Assembly (NCBI GenBank): GCA_947307375.1
Contig: CAMZIX010000044.1
Coordinates: 1-10,205, forward strand
Source: an uncultured Clostridia bacterium
GTDB lineage: Bacteria > Bacillota_A > Clostridia > Oscillospirales > Oscillospiraceae
Length of the DNA: 10,205 nt
Direction of reading: 5' to 3'
The position numbers and the translations under genes are program-made. This document shows positions 1 through 7,003 of this stretch, piece by piece (positions within the stretch are counted from its first letter, which is position 1; every line of letters starts with the position of its first letter). The notes beneath the pieces are model-generated. The model was not told the DNA's origin. It saw only the letters and a program-made list of their open reading frames with translations, and did no database searches.

Positions 1-2
1 AA

Positions 3-485
3 TACGGCGTCACCGGCGTGATGCAGCCCTTTGTGCGCTGCCGCGCGGATCTGGATGCGCTGCGTCAGGCGCTGGAGGAAGCCGGGGGAGAGGCGATCCG
101 CATCTTCGCCAAGATCGAAAACCGCGAGGGCGCAGCGCGGCTCGGCGAGCTGCTGCCCGCCGCCGACGAGATCGTCATCGCCCGCGGCGACCTCGGCAAC
201 AGCGGACCGCTGTGGGAGCTCCCCGCCCTGCAGAAAAAGATCGCCGCGGCCTGCCGCGGCGCAAAGAAACCCTTTATGGTCGTCACGCAGATGCTGGCCT
301 CGATGGAGCGCAGCCCCGTGCCGACCCGCGCCGAAGTCAGCGACATCTTCAACGCCGTGCTCGACGGCGCCGCCTCCGTCATGGTCACCGGCGAGACCGC
401 CGTCGGCGCATACCCCGTCGAGGTGATCCGATTCCTCTCCCGCACCGTTTGGGAAGCAGAAGATTACGTAAATAATATTATGTAA
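3..485 (+). CDS. pyk: Pyruvate kinase, 3' end of gene (barrel domain only, no C-terminal domain)
   Basis: This is the end of a pyruvate kinase, which makes pyruvate and ATP from phosphoenolpyruvate and ADP in the cytoplasm; the gene begins before the window. Visible family motifs are FAKIENREGA (catalytic Lys at 111-113, Glu at 117-119), the metal-binding stretch IVIARGDLG (Asp at 189-191), VVTQMLASM (Thr at 285-287) and the PTRAEVSDIFNAVLDGA / VTGETAVGAYPVEVI segment. These correspond to the muscle-enzyme residues K270, E272, D296 and T328. Translation stops about 20 residues after the YPVE motif, where the TIM barrel ends. The roughly 120-residue regulatory C-terminal domain of ordinary 470-residue enzymes is therefore missing, and nothing like it follows. 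GNSGPLWELP after GDLG differs from the usual VEIP-type sequence, so this may be a naturally short clostridial paralogue and not a broken gene. The last five codons and the stop lie inside a dif-like repeat. The GTG at 18 and ATG at 21 are internal codons, not starts. Confidence 0.93.
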   Translation, partial: YGVTGVMQPFVRCRADLDALRQALEEAGGEAIRIFAKIENREGAARLGELLPAADEIVIARGDLGNSGPLWELPALQKKIAAACRGAKKPFMVVTQMLASMERSPVPTRAEVSDIFNAVLDGAASVMVTGETAVGAYPVEVIRFLSRTVWEAEDYVNNIM

Positions 486-488
486 ACT
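461..488 (+). repeat. dif-like imperfect palindrome, copy 1 of a direct repeat
   Basis: Read as an 11-6-11 Xer site, the left arm is AGATTACGTAA, the centre ATAATA and the right arm TTATGTAAACT. The left arm matches the reverse complement of the right arm at 9 of 11 positions. The right arm equals the XerD arm of the B. subtilis dif site as I remember it, and agreement continues three bases into the centre (14 bases in all). Bases 468-488 recur exactly at 8090-8110 in the same orientation. The pyruvate kinase stop codon (483-485) lies in the right arm. As RNA the arms could pair as a 10-of-11 stem, counting one G-U pair, with a six-base loop. Recognition by XerCD is inference. Confidence 0.6.
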
Positions 489-498
489 TAATAAGGGC

Positions 499-539
499 AA
501 AAAACGACCGCAGCCGGGAAGGGCTTGCGGTCGTTTTTT
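499..539. terminator. Bidirectional intrinsic terminator between convergent genes
   Basis: Bases 499-512 pair with 526-539 as an uninterrupted 14-bp stem; the eight inner pairs are GC-rich and the six outer pairs are A-T. The top of the stem can alternatively extend through AGCC (512-515) with GGCT (522-525), leaving a small loop. The outer A run and T run give a U tract in either direction. The hairpin can therefore end pyruvate kinase transcription on the plus strand and the MMPL/GLUG operon on the minus strand, whose stop codon is at 541-543. Confidence 0.93.
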
Positions 540-540
540 C

Positions 541-3500
541 TTATTGTTCAGAAGCCTCCTGCGCCTGCTCCGCCGGCTGTTCCGCCTCGGATGCTGCGGG
601 TTCGGCCGTCTCCTGCGCCTGCTCCGCCTCTTCCGTCTTTGCGGCCGCGCGGCGGCGCTTTTTCTTCTTCAGCAGGTGGATCAGCAGAATGATCAGGATC
701 AGCAGCAGGACGGCCACGGCGACCGCGGCGGCGATCATCAGGTCCCGGTTGTATTCGCATACCTGCACGTAGAAGCAGAGCTCCGAGCCTGTGGCGTCAA
801 AGATCATATAACTGCCGTCCACGGTATACTCCCGCTCCACTGGGAATCCGCCGGACAGAACCGTCAGGATCGGTTTGCCGCGCAGGATGGAGGTTTTCGG
901 ATAGCGGTAGTGCACGGAATAGTTTTCCAGATCCGCCGCGTGGCTTTTGACCTCCAGCTTGAGCCCGTCGAGGAGGATGTAGTGCTCCGGCACGGGGATG
1001 CCCTCGTTCCATGGGCTGACGGAGATCGAAGCGTCCGGCTCGAACATACCCTCGATGATGACCACGGAGAGGGGGGAGTCGGGCCGCTGATAGCTCGCGG
1101 CCAGGCCCGTCTGCCGGTCCATGTAGACCGCGTCGACATTGACGGAGGAACTCAGATTGTTCAGATCGACGTCCGGCCAGTAGCCGCTGTAGCCGTGGAG
1201 CTCCGGAACGGCCGGGATGTCTCTGGGATCCACGCTGCCGCCATAGGGGATGCTGAGCTCGCGGATCACCATGCCCTCGGCGCGGAAGCTGACCTTCAGG
1301 CTCTTGAAGCGTTCGGGCAGCGTCTCGTTCTTATACAGATCGCCGTAGCTGATCGGCTCGGCGGCGCCGTTATAGCTGATGCCGTCGATGCCGCCCAGCG
1401 TGTCGCTGACAAAGGTGTTGCGGTAGATGAACAGGTCCTCGTCGCTCGTGTCGGCCCAGCCGCAGATCGCACCGCTGCAGGCGATGGTCTCGTCCAGATC
1501 CACGATGGAACTGCACAGCGTGACACGCTTGCCCTGACCGGCGATGCCGCCGACATATTCGCCGCCCTCGACCGAGCAGAGCGCGTAGCTGCCGGTGACG
1601 ATCGACTTGGACTGGCCGATGACGCCGCCGCAGTAGTTGCCGCCCGCGCTGACGTCGCCGTAGTTTTCGGCGGCGGAGATGACGCCGAGCTCGGCCATGC
1701 CGCAGATGCCGCCGGTGTAGTCCTTTTTGCCGATGACGCCGCCGTTGTTGACGCATTTGCGCACGATGCAGCGGGCAAAGTAGGAATCCGTGGAGATTTG
1801 CACGGTGTCCGTGATGTTGGCCGAGAGGATGCCTTCCAGATCGAATTCCGCCTCTACGCTCATGCACCCGGCGATGCCGCCGACGTCGGTGTCGCCGTTG
1901 ACCTCGCCGTAGTTGGTGCAGGAGAGCACCTTGCCGTCCATATCCTCGTCGGTGTCCAGGTCGGAGATGTCCTCCATCACGCGCATCTGCAGATTGCCGG
2001 AGAGGGCGTTGGTGAACATCGTCAGGATGTTGCTGTAATGGTCGTTGACGTTTTTCATGTCGTGGGCCAGGCCCGACATGGTGCTGTGCAGGGTGCTGCC
2101 CATGGCGTTCAGGCCGCCGGCGAGCGCGGCGTATTCGGCGCGCATGCGGGCGCGTTCGGCCTCCGCCTCAAGCTCCGCCTGGGACTTCTCCTCGCGCCGC
2201 TCCGCGATCCGCTCGCCCAGCGCCGTGCCGCCTTCGTTGACGAGCCCGCCGCCGACGGTGCCGATCTTTTCATAGTCCTCGTCGGTGAGGTCGCCGCTGA
2301 CGATGTCGCCGATGGTGTCTTCGCCCAGATCGCCGGCCGTCTCTCTGGCCTTGTCAGAGCCGGTGTTTACCGCTTCCTGGAACTTTTCGCGTTTTTCCGC
2401 CCGTTCGGCGTCTTCGCTCGACTCCCCGGTCAGCTGGTCTCCGTACTCATTGGCATAATGGGTGCCGATGTTGGTGCCGCTGGAGCGCACCTGCCGCGCG
2501 GAGGAACCGAGCGCGGCGGAATTGGCGTCCATGTCGTTCATGGCAATGTCCATGGCCTCCTGCAGCGCCTGGATCTCATCGACCAGGGAGGAGGAATCGT
2601 CCAGGATCAGATAGGGCTCCATCTGCCCGACGATGCCGCCGACGTCCTTGCGGCCGAAGATCGAGGCGTTGTTGACGCAGTCCTCCATGAAGCCGGACTG
2701 CCGCCCGGCGATGCCGCCGATGTTGTAGCCGTAGTGCTGATAACCGACGGTGCCGTTGTTCGTGCATTGATCCACAAGGCCCAGGCTGATGCCGACGATG
2801 CCGCCGATATCGGAGACGGTGTTGCCGTCTTCGGTGGAGACCAGGTTGATGCCGATGAGATCCTTGATGTCGAGGGTCTCGATATCCACGGCCTCATCCT
2901 TGATTTCAATGTTGACCTCCGCGCTGTTTTCGCACAGGCGCAGGACGCCCTCGTTGTAGCCGCAGACGCCGCCGGTGAAGTGCTTGCCGCTGACCGATCC
3001 CTCGGCGCTGCAGCGGCTGATCAGACCGAGGTTTTCCCCGGCAACGCCGCCGACGGAGATCAGGCCGTCTACGGTGCCGTGGAAGCTGCAGCCGATGATG
3101 CTTCCCCGGTTGGTGCCGACAATGCCGCCGACGCTGCAGCGGCTGCCCTCGGGCGTGACCCGGCCGCTCACCTTCAGATTGACGATGCGGCCGTCTTTTT
3201 CCACATAGCGGAACAGGCCCTGGTGGGAGCCGTTCGCGGCGCAGCTGAAGTTTTCGATCTTGTGGCCGTTGCCGAAGAACTTGCCGGAGAAGGAGGGGAT
3301 CGGCATGATGGCCCGGCCCTGGAAGTCGATGTCTGTCTCCAGCGTGACCGTCAGGCCGACCGACCAGGCGCTGCTGCGGCAATTGCGCGCGAAGTCTTCA
3401 AATTCCTCCATGCTGCGGATCGTGATGCTGCGGACCTCAACGGCATCGGCGTCCTCGCCGCTGACGAGCAGCTTTCCTTCCGGCGCTTCGGCGCTCTCTT

Positions 3501-3618
3501 CTTCGGCCTCGGCGTCGGCCGAGGGCTCGTCGGCAAAGGAGGCGACGGGCAGCAGAGAGAAAAACAGTGCGAACGCGCACAGCAGCGCCAGGATCGCAGA
3601 CAGGCGTTTACGCTTCAT
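541..3618 (-). CDS. Large secreted GLUG-repeat protein with helical insert and C-terminal membrane anchor
   Basis: This 1025-residue protein is probably exposed on the cell surface; its molecular function is unknown. Residues 1-29 are a signal peptide (KRKR, a long hydrophobic core, then ASFA before DE), followed by an acidic linker. Residues 160-335 and 565-720 contain many glycine-rich GLUG-type units of the form (V/I)GGI(V/A)G...C.N.G.V, for example SVGGIVGTN, DIGGIVGIS, NIGGIAGRQ, DVGGIVGQM and YVGGIAGQG, which should build a beta-helix as in adhesin-like proteins. Residues 343-545 interrupt this with a charged, mostly helical insert. Residues 775-832 (KVSFRAEG ... PYGG ... LHGYSGYWPD ... 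VNVDAVY) resemble an InlB B-repeat/Flg_new beta-grasp domain. A TM helix (959-983), a KKKKRRR stop-transfer and an Ala/Glu/Gln/Pro-rich tail end the protein. ATG 3618 was chosen because the signal peptide starts there and a strong ribosome site lies 9 nt upstream. It overlaps the MMPL gene by 11 nt, so translation is probably coupled. Confidence 0.88.
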   Translation of the reverse strand: MKRKRLSAILALLCAFALFFSLLPVASFADEPSADAEAEEESAEAPEGKLLVSGEDADAVEVRSITIRSMEEFEDFARNCRSSAWSVGLTVTLETDIDFQGRAIMPIPSFSGKFFGNGHKIENFSCAANGSHQGLFRYVEKDGRIVNLKVSGRVTPEGSRCSVGGIVGTNRGSIIGCSFHGTVDGLISVGGVAGENLGLISRCSAEGSVSGKHFTGGVCGYNEGVLRLCENSAEVNIEIKDEAVDIETLDIKDLIGINLVSTEDGNTVSDIGGIVGISLGLVDQCTNNGTVGYQHYGYNIGGIAGRQSGFMEDCVNNASIFGRKDVGGIVGQMEPYLILDDSSSLVDEIQALQEAMDIAMNDMDANSAALGSSARQVRSSGTNIGTHYANEYGDQLTGESSEDAERAEKREKFQEAVNTGSDKARETAGDLGEDTIGDIVSGDLTDEDYEKIGTVGGGLVNEGGTALGERIAERREEKSQAELEAEAERARMRAEYAALAGGLNAMGSTLHSTMSGLAHDMKNVNDHYSNILTMFTNALSGNLQMRVMEDISDLDTDEDMDGKVLSCTNYGEVNGDTDVGGIAGCMSVEAEFDLEGILSANITDTVQISTDSYFARCIVRKCVNNGGVIGKKDYTGGICGMAELGVISAAENYGDVSAGGNYCGGVIGQSKSIVTGSYALCSVEGGEYVGGIAGQGKRVTLCSSIVDLDETIACSGAICGWADTSDEDLFIYRNTFVSDTLGGIDGISYNGAAEPISYGDLYKNETLPERFKSLKVSFRAEGMVIRELSIPYGGSVDPRDIPAVPELHGYSGYWPDVDLNNLSSSVNVDAVYMDRQTGLAASYQRPDSPLSVVIIEGMFEPDASISVSPWNEGIPVPEHYILLDGLKLEVKSHAADLENYSVHYRYPKTSILRGKPILTVLSGGFPVEREYTVDGSYMIFDATGSELCFYVQVCEYNRDLMIAAAVAVAVLLLILIILLIHLLKKKKRRRAAAKTEEAEQAQETAEPAASEAEQPAEQAQEASEQ

Positions 3619-6064
3619 TCCGGTTTTCCTCCTTTTCCTCGTTTTGTTCCTCCGCTTCATCGAGCGGGAGGGCGGTGGTGTCGAAGGCCAGATTCGCGTT
3701 GATCTCGCCGGTAAAGCGGCCGTGGATCTCGGCGTCGACGTAGCCGTTGACGTAGCCGCGGATGCGGCCGTCCAGATGAATGGCCCCGGCGGAGCGGAAC
3801 AGGCTGCCCCGGTGGGTGGCAAAGCTCGTTTTGCTGATCAGGCGGTCGCCCAGCAGAAGGATCTGCGGCAGCACGCAGGTGACCAGAAGCATGGAGATCA
3901 GCGTGCCCTTGCCGAGATACACGCCAATGGCGGAGATGGTTTCGTTGGAGGCCACCAGCGCGATCACGACGCCGGCGGCGGTCATCATCGTGCCGGAGGT
4001 GACGACGGTAGGAAAGGCCTTGTTCAGCGCGTCTGTAATGGCTTCCTGCGGCTCCATCACGGCGCGCGCCTCCAGGTAGCGGTCCGAGATCACGATGGCG
4101 TAGTCGATGTTCGCGCCCATCTGGATGGCGCTGATGATCAGATACGTCAGGAAGAAGAGCGGCTTGTGCAGCAGATAGGGCGAGGAGAAGTTGATCAGGA
4201 TGCTGCCCTGGATCACCACGATCAACAGCAGGGGAAGGCCGCCGGAATGGAAGGTGAAGATCAGGATCAGCGTGACGAACACGATCTCCAGGATCGTGAT
4301 GACGCTGTTGTCCTTTTCAAAGGAAGCCTTCAGGTCGCTGCAGCTGGTCGTGTCGCCGACGATGTAGCTGGTATCGTAATAGCGCGCCGCGATGCCGCGC
4401 AGGGCGCTGAGATATTCATAGCTCTCCGGCCCCTCGGAGGAGACGTCTGCTTCGATGACGATCCGGCTCCAGTCGTCGCTGAGCAGCTGAAGCTTGCCGT
4501 CGTCCAGCTCCTCCTTCATGTCGTCGATCTTGTCCCGGGTCTCCTGGTCCATATTGAGCGTCAGATCATCCTTGCTCTCCAGCAGGTAATCGAAGATGTC
4601 CAGCAGCGCGATGCGGTAGCTGTCCATGCCGGTCACGGCCCGGCCGTATTCGTTGTGCTCCAGCGCATAGCTGCCGTAGGCGACCTCCGCGATCTCATAG
4701 TCGATGTCCATGAGCTCCGCGAACTGGCGCGGCGTGACCTCGTCGAGCAGCTTGTAGCCGTCGATGGCGTCGATGTCGGACAGGCCCAGGACAGATTCCG
4801 TGTGCCGCAGCTCCTTGATCTCCGCGACGATCTCCTTTTCGCTCTGGTTGTCGCCGGCAGGGATGATCATGGCAAAGGTGTTGGGCGTGCCGAAGGTGGA
4901 TTTGATCTTTTCCTTGGCGAGCTGGATCTCGTTCTTGCGGATCGAGGAGACGCTGTACTGGTCGTAAACGTAGTTGACGCGGCTGGAGCAGAAATAGGCG
5001 CCGATCAGCAGCGCGATGAAGAGGAAGGGGACGATCAGGCGCGTCTTATAGGCGAACTTGCCGAGGAAGGGCACGTCGGGCAGGAATTTCCGGTGCGCCG
5101 TGCGGTTGATGAGCCCGGAGAAGAGCACCAGCAGGCCGGGCATCAGGCAGAAGACCGACAGCAGACTGATGAGCACGGCCTTGATCAGCACAAAACCCAT
5201 GTCCGCGCCGAGGCGGTACTGCATGAAGGTCAGGGCCAGCAGGCCCGAGATCGTGGTCAGGCTGCTGCCGGCGATCTCCGGGATCGCCTTGCTCAGCGCG
5301 GCGATGGCGGCCTCCCGCGGCGCCTTGTCCGCCTGCTCTTCGGTGAAGCGGTGGCAGAGGATGATGGCGTAGTCAATCGCGAGCGCCAGCTGCAGCACCA
5401 GGGCTATGGAGTCGGTCACGAAGGAGATCTCGCCCATCAGGAAGTTGGTGCCCATATTCAGCAGAGCGGCCGCGCCGAAGGTCAGCAGCAGCACCGGGAT
5501 CTCGCCGTAGGTGCGGGAGGTGAGGAACAGAACGATGATGATCACCACGAAGGCGATGACGTCGACCGTGACCATCTCGCTGTTGATGATCGCCTTCAGG
5601 GGATTGCCGACCTTGGTGTTGACGTAAAGATCGTAGTCGGCCAGCTGCCGCTCGATCTCATTCAGAGCCGCCTTACTTTCCGCCGCGTCGTCCGTCCCGT
5701 CAAAGGTGACGTCATAGAGCGCGGACAGCCCCTCATAATGCTCCGGGCCGTCGTCGAACGCGACCTCCTTGACGTGGTCGATGCCTTCGATCGTCTCAAG
5801 GATGCTTTCCGCCTGATCGAGCGAGATGTTGCGCACGACGACCTGCGCGGTGTCGTAGGTGACGAATTCCTCGTCCATGATGTCCAGGCCGAGCCGCGTC
5901 TCGGTGTCCGCGGGCAGAAAGTGCTCCAGGCTGTCGTTCGTCTGCACCAGCGTGCTGGTATAGATGCTGGCCGCGGCGAGGACGGCGAAGAGAATCAGGA
6001 TGATCGTCCGCCGATCGACGATATACGAGGCGATCCTGGTCATCAGTTTGTTTTGTTTGTACAT
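3608..6064 (-). CDS. MMPL/RND-family transporter, 12 TM, with beta-solenoid-like cytoplasmic tail
   Basis: This 818-residue inner-membrane protein belongs to the RND superfamily (MMPL/YdfJ-like), which moves lipids or other hydrophobic or large molecules using the proton gradient. The substrate cannot be read from the sequence. The layout is the usual duplicated half: TM1 about 20-40, an extracytoplasmic domain 41-160, TM2-6 between 165 and 316, TM7 about 344-360, a second extracytoplasmic domain 361-585, and TM8-12 between 588 and 738. Matching Asp-Tyr pairs in TM4 (ALAIDYAIIL, D231) and TM10 (GANIDYAIVI, D654) are the likely proton-relay positions. Residues 757-792 carry a short-period repeat (LDGRIRG, VNGYVDA, IHGRFTG, INANL) like a bactofilin-type beta-solenoid, followed by an acidic Glu-rich end. 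The start has AAAGGA 13 nt upstream and a near-consensus promoter. It is the first gene of a two-gene operon with the GLUG protein, which is likely its partner; that pairing is inference. Confidence 0.92.
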   Translation of the reverse strand: MYKQNKLMTRIASYIVDRRTIILILFAVLAAASIYTSTLVQTNDSLEHFLPADTETRLGLDIMDEEFVTYDTAQVVVRNISLDQAESILETIEGIDHVKEVAFDDGPEHYEGLSALYDVTFDGTDDAAESKAALNEIERQLADYDLYVNTKVGNPLKAIINSEMVTVDVIAFVVIIIVLFLTSRTYGEIPVLLLTFGAAALLNMGTNFLMGEISFVTDSIALVLQLALAIDYAIILCHRFTEEQADKAPREAAIAALSKAIPEIAGSSLTTISGLLALTFMQYRLGADMGFVLIKAVLISLLSVFCLMPGLLVLFSGLINRTAHRKFLPDVPFLGKFAYKTRLIVPFLFIALLIGAYFCSSRVNYVYDQYSVSSIRKNEIQLAKEKIKSTFGTPNTFAMIIPAGDNQSEKEIVAEIKELRHTESVLGLSDIDAIDGYKLLDEVTPRQFAELMDIDYEIAEVAYGSYALEHNEYGRAVTGMDSYRIALLDIFDYLLESKDDLTLNMDQETRDKIDDMKEELDDGKLQLLSDDWSRIVIEADVSSEGPESYEYLSALRGIAARYYDTSYIVGDTTSCSDLKASFEKDNSVITILEIVFVTLILIFTFHSGGLPLLLIVVIQGSILINFSSPYLLHKPLFFLTYLIISAIQMGANIDYAIVISDRYLEARAVMEPQEAITDALNKAFPTVVTSGTMMTAAGVVIALVASNETISAIGVYLGKGTLISMLLVTCVLPQILLLGDRLISKTSFATHRGSLFRSAGAIHLDGRIRGYVNGYVDAEIHGRFTGEINANLAFDTTALPLDEAEEQNEEKEENRNEA
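3628..3634 (-). promoter_or_regulatory. Ribosome binding site fixing the start of the GLUG-repeat gene
   Basis: On the minus strand AAGGAGG stands 9 nt before ATG 3618. It lies inside the 3' end of the MMPL coding sequence. The frame remains open upstream to 3822, but that stretch only reads the MMPL gene in another frame, so this site decides the start. Confidence 0.85.
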
Positions 6065-6132
6065 GGGGATCTATCGTCCTTTCCGCCGGCCGGGAAATCG
6101 GTCCGGCAGAGCTGTCAGTTTTCAACCTAATT

Positions 6133-6161
6133 ATTATAGTAGAAAAAGGAACTATTGCCAA
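6133..6161 (-). promoter_or_regulatory. Promoter of the MMPL/GLUG operon
   Basis: Read on the minus strand: -35 TTGGCA (6161-6156), a 17-bp spacer and a perfect -10 TATAAT (6138-6133). An A/T-rich tract (6162-6178) sits just upstream, where an UP element would lie. Transcription should start near 6126, giving a leader of about 60 nt. The promoter lies downstream of the coaX terminator, so the operon is independent of coaX. Confidence 0.85.
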
Positions 6162-6180
6162 GAATAAATATTTTTTTGTC

Positions 6181-6223
6181 AATAAAAAACCCGGCTTCGG
6201 ATCCGCGGGGATCCGAAGCCGGG
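6181..6223 (-). terminator. Intrinsic terminator of the ECF-coaX operon
   Basis: A perfect 15-bp GC-rich stem (6190-6204 with 6209-6223) closes a four-base loop. On the minus strand it is followed by TTTTTTATT (6189-6181). It begins 11 bp after the coaX stop codon and has no matching T run on the plus side, so it acts on the minus strand. Confidence 0.95.
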
Positions 6224-6234
6224 TCAAGGCTTGT

Positions 6235-6999
6235 TCAGCGATTCTTCTGATACAGCACCCAGAGGCCCTTCATCAGCAGGTCCTCGTCATAGATCAGCTT
6301 GCGCCGGCAGTAGGGCGCGATGCTCCCGGCGAGTCCACCGGTGGCGACGACCTTACAGGGCAGGCCGAGCTCGGCCTCCATGCGCTCGACCATGCCGTCG
6401 ATCGTGGCGGCGGTGCCGAACACGGCGCCGGAGCGCATGCAGTCGACGGTGTTGGTGGCGACGACCTTTTTCGGCGGGGTGATCGAGATGTCCGGCAGCA
6501 GGCTCGTGCCGGCGGCCAGAGCCGCGTAGCTCAGCTTGACGCCCGGGAGGATCGCGCCGCCGCGGAAGCACTTGTTTTCGTCGATCAGCGTGATCGTGGT
6601 CGCGGTGCCGAGGTCCAGCACGATGACCGGCGCGCCGTATTCCGCGATGGCGGCCACGCCGCCGACGACGAGGTCGCAGCCGAGCGTGCCGGGATCGTCG
6701 ATGCGCACGTTCATCCCGGTCTTCATCCCGGGGCCGACCAGCAGGCATGCAACGCCGGTCAACATTTCGATGGCCTGGCGCAGCGGCTCGTTGACCGGCG
6801 GGACGACGGAGGAGAGGATCGCGCCCTCGAAGCCCTCGGGGTCGATGCCGAAGAAATCAAAGAGCTGCCTGAGCTTGATGCCGTATTCCGCGGAGGTCTG
6901 GCCGGGCTCGGTGCGCACGCGCACGGTGTTTTTGATCTCGCCCTGCTCCAGGCAGCCGATCACGATATTGGTATTGCCTACGTCAACAGCGAGGATCAT
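6235..6999 (-). CDS. coaX: Type III pantothenate kinase
   Basis: CoaX phosphorylates pantothenate with ATP, the first step of coenzyme A synthesis in the cytoplasm. The 254-residue length is typical. Family motifs of the ASKHA (acetate and sugar kinase/Hsp70/actin) fold are present in order: DVGNTN at 5-10 (phosphate binding), SSVVPPVN at 63-70, GCDLVVGGVAA at 107-117 with the expected catalytic Asp at 109, DLGTATTITLID at 129-140, GGAILPGVKLS at 147-157, TNTVDCMRSGAVFG at 182-195 and ATGGLA at 219-224. The common GADR form reads GCDL here; other clostridial enzymes with Leu in place of Arg exist as far as I recall, so I take it as active. The gene starts 4 nt after the ECF S-component stop, with AGGGTG before the ATG, and ends just before a strong terminator. 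It is the last gene of a two-gene operon for pantothenate uptake and activation. Confidence 0.97.
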   Translation of the reverse strand: MILAVDVGNTNIVIGCLEQGEIKNTVRVRTEPGQTSAEYGIKLRQLFDFFGIDPEGFEGAILSSVVPPVNEPLRQAIEMLTGVACLLVGPGMKTGMNVRIDDPGTLGCDLVVGGVAAIAEYGAPVIVLDLGTATTITLIDENKCFRGGAILPGVKLSYAALAAGTSLLPDISITPPKKVVATNTVDCMRSGAVFGTAATIDGMVERMEAELGLPCKVVATGGLAGSIAPYCRRKLIYDEDLLMKGLWVLYQKNR

Positions 7000-7003
7000 A
7001 TCT

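Noticed and set aside
1540..3160. Recurring GATGCCGCCGA-type motifs suggesting a repeat array or CRISPR
   Set aside because: They encode the repeated GGI(V/A)G core of the GLUG units at irregular spacing and are coding repeats.
544..3702. Long plus-strand open frame of 1052 codons opposite the GLUG-repeat gene
   Set aside because: It is the antisense of a gene with a clear signal peptide, repeats and TM anchor. Its product is an Ala/Val/Asp-rich string without domain motifs, as expected from high-GC codon bias.
3619..3822. N-terminal extension of the GLUG-repeat protein
   Set aside because: The extra residues come from another frame of the MMPL gene, would bury the signal peptide, and the strong ribosome site points to ATG 3618.
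3260..6130. Plus-strand open frame of 956 codons opposite the MMPL gene
   Set aside because: Low-complexity Asp/Gln/His/Val-rich antisense reading with no ribosome site or domain; the minus strand encodes an unmistakable 12-TM transporter.
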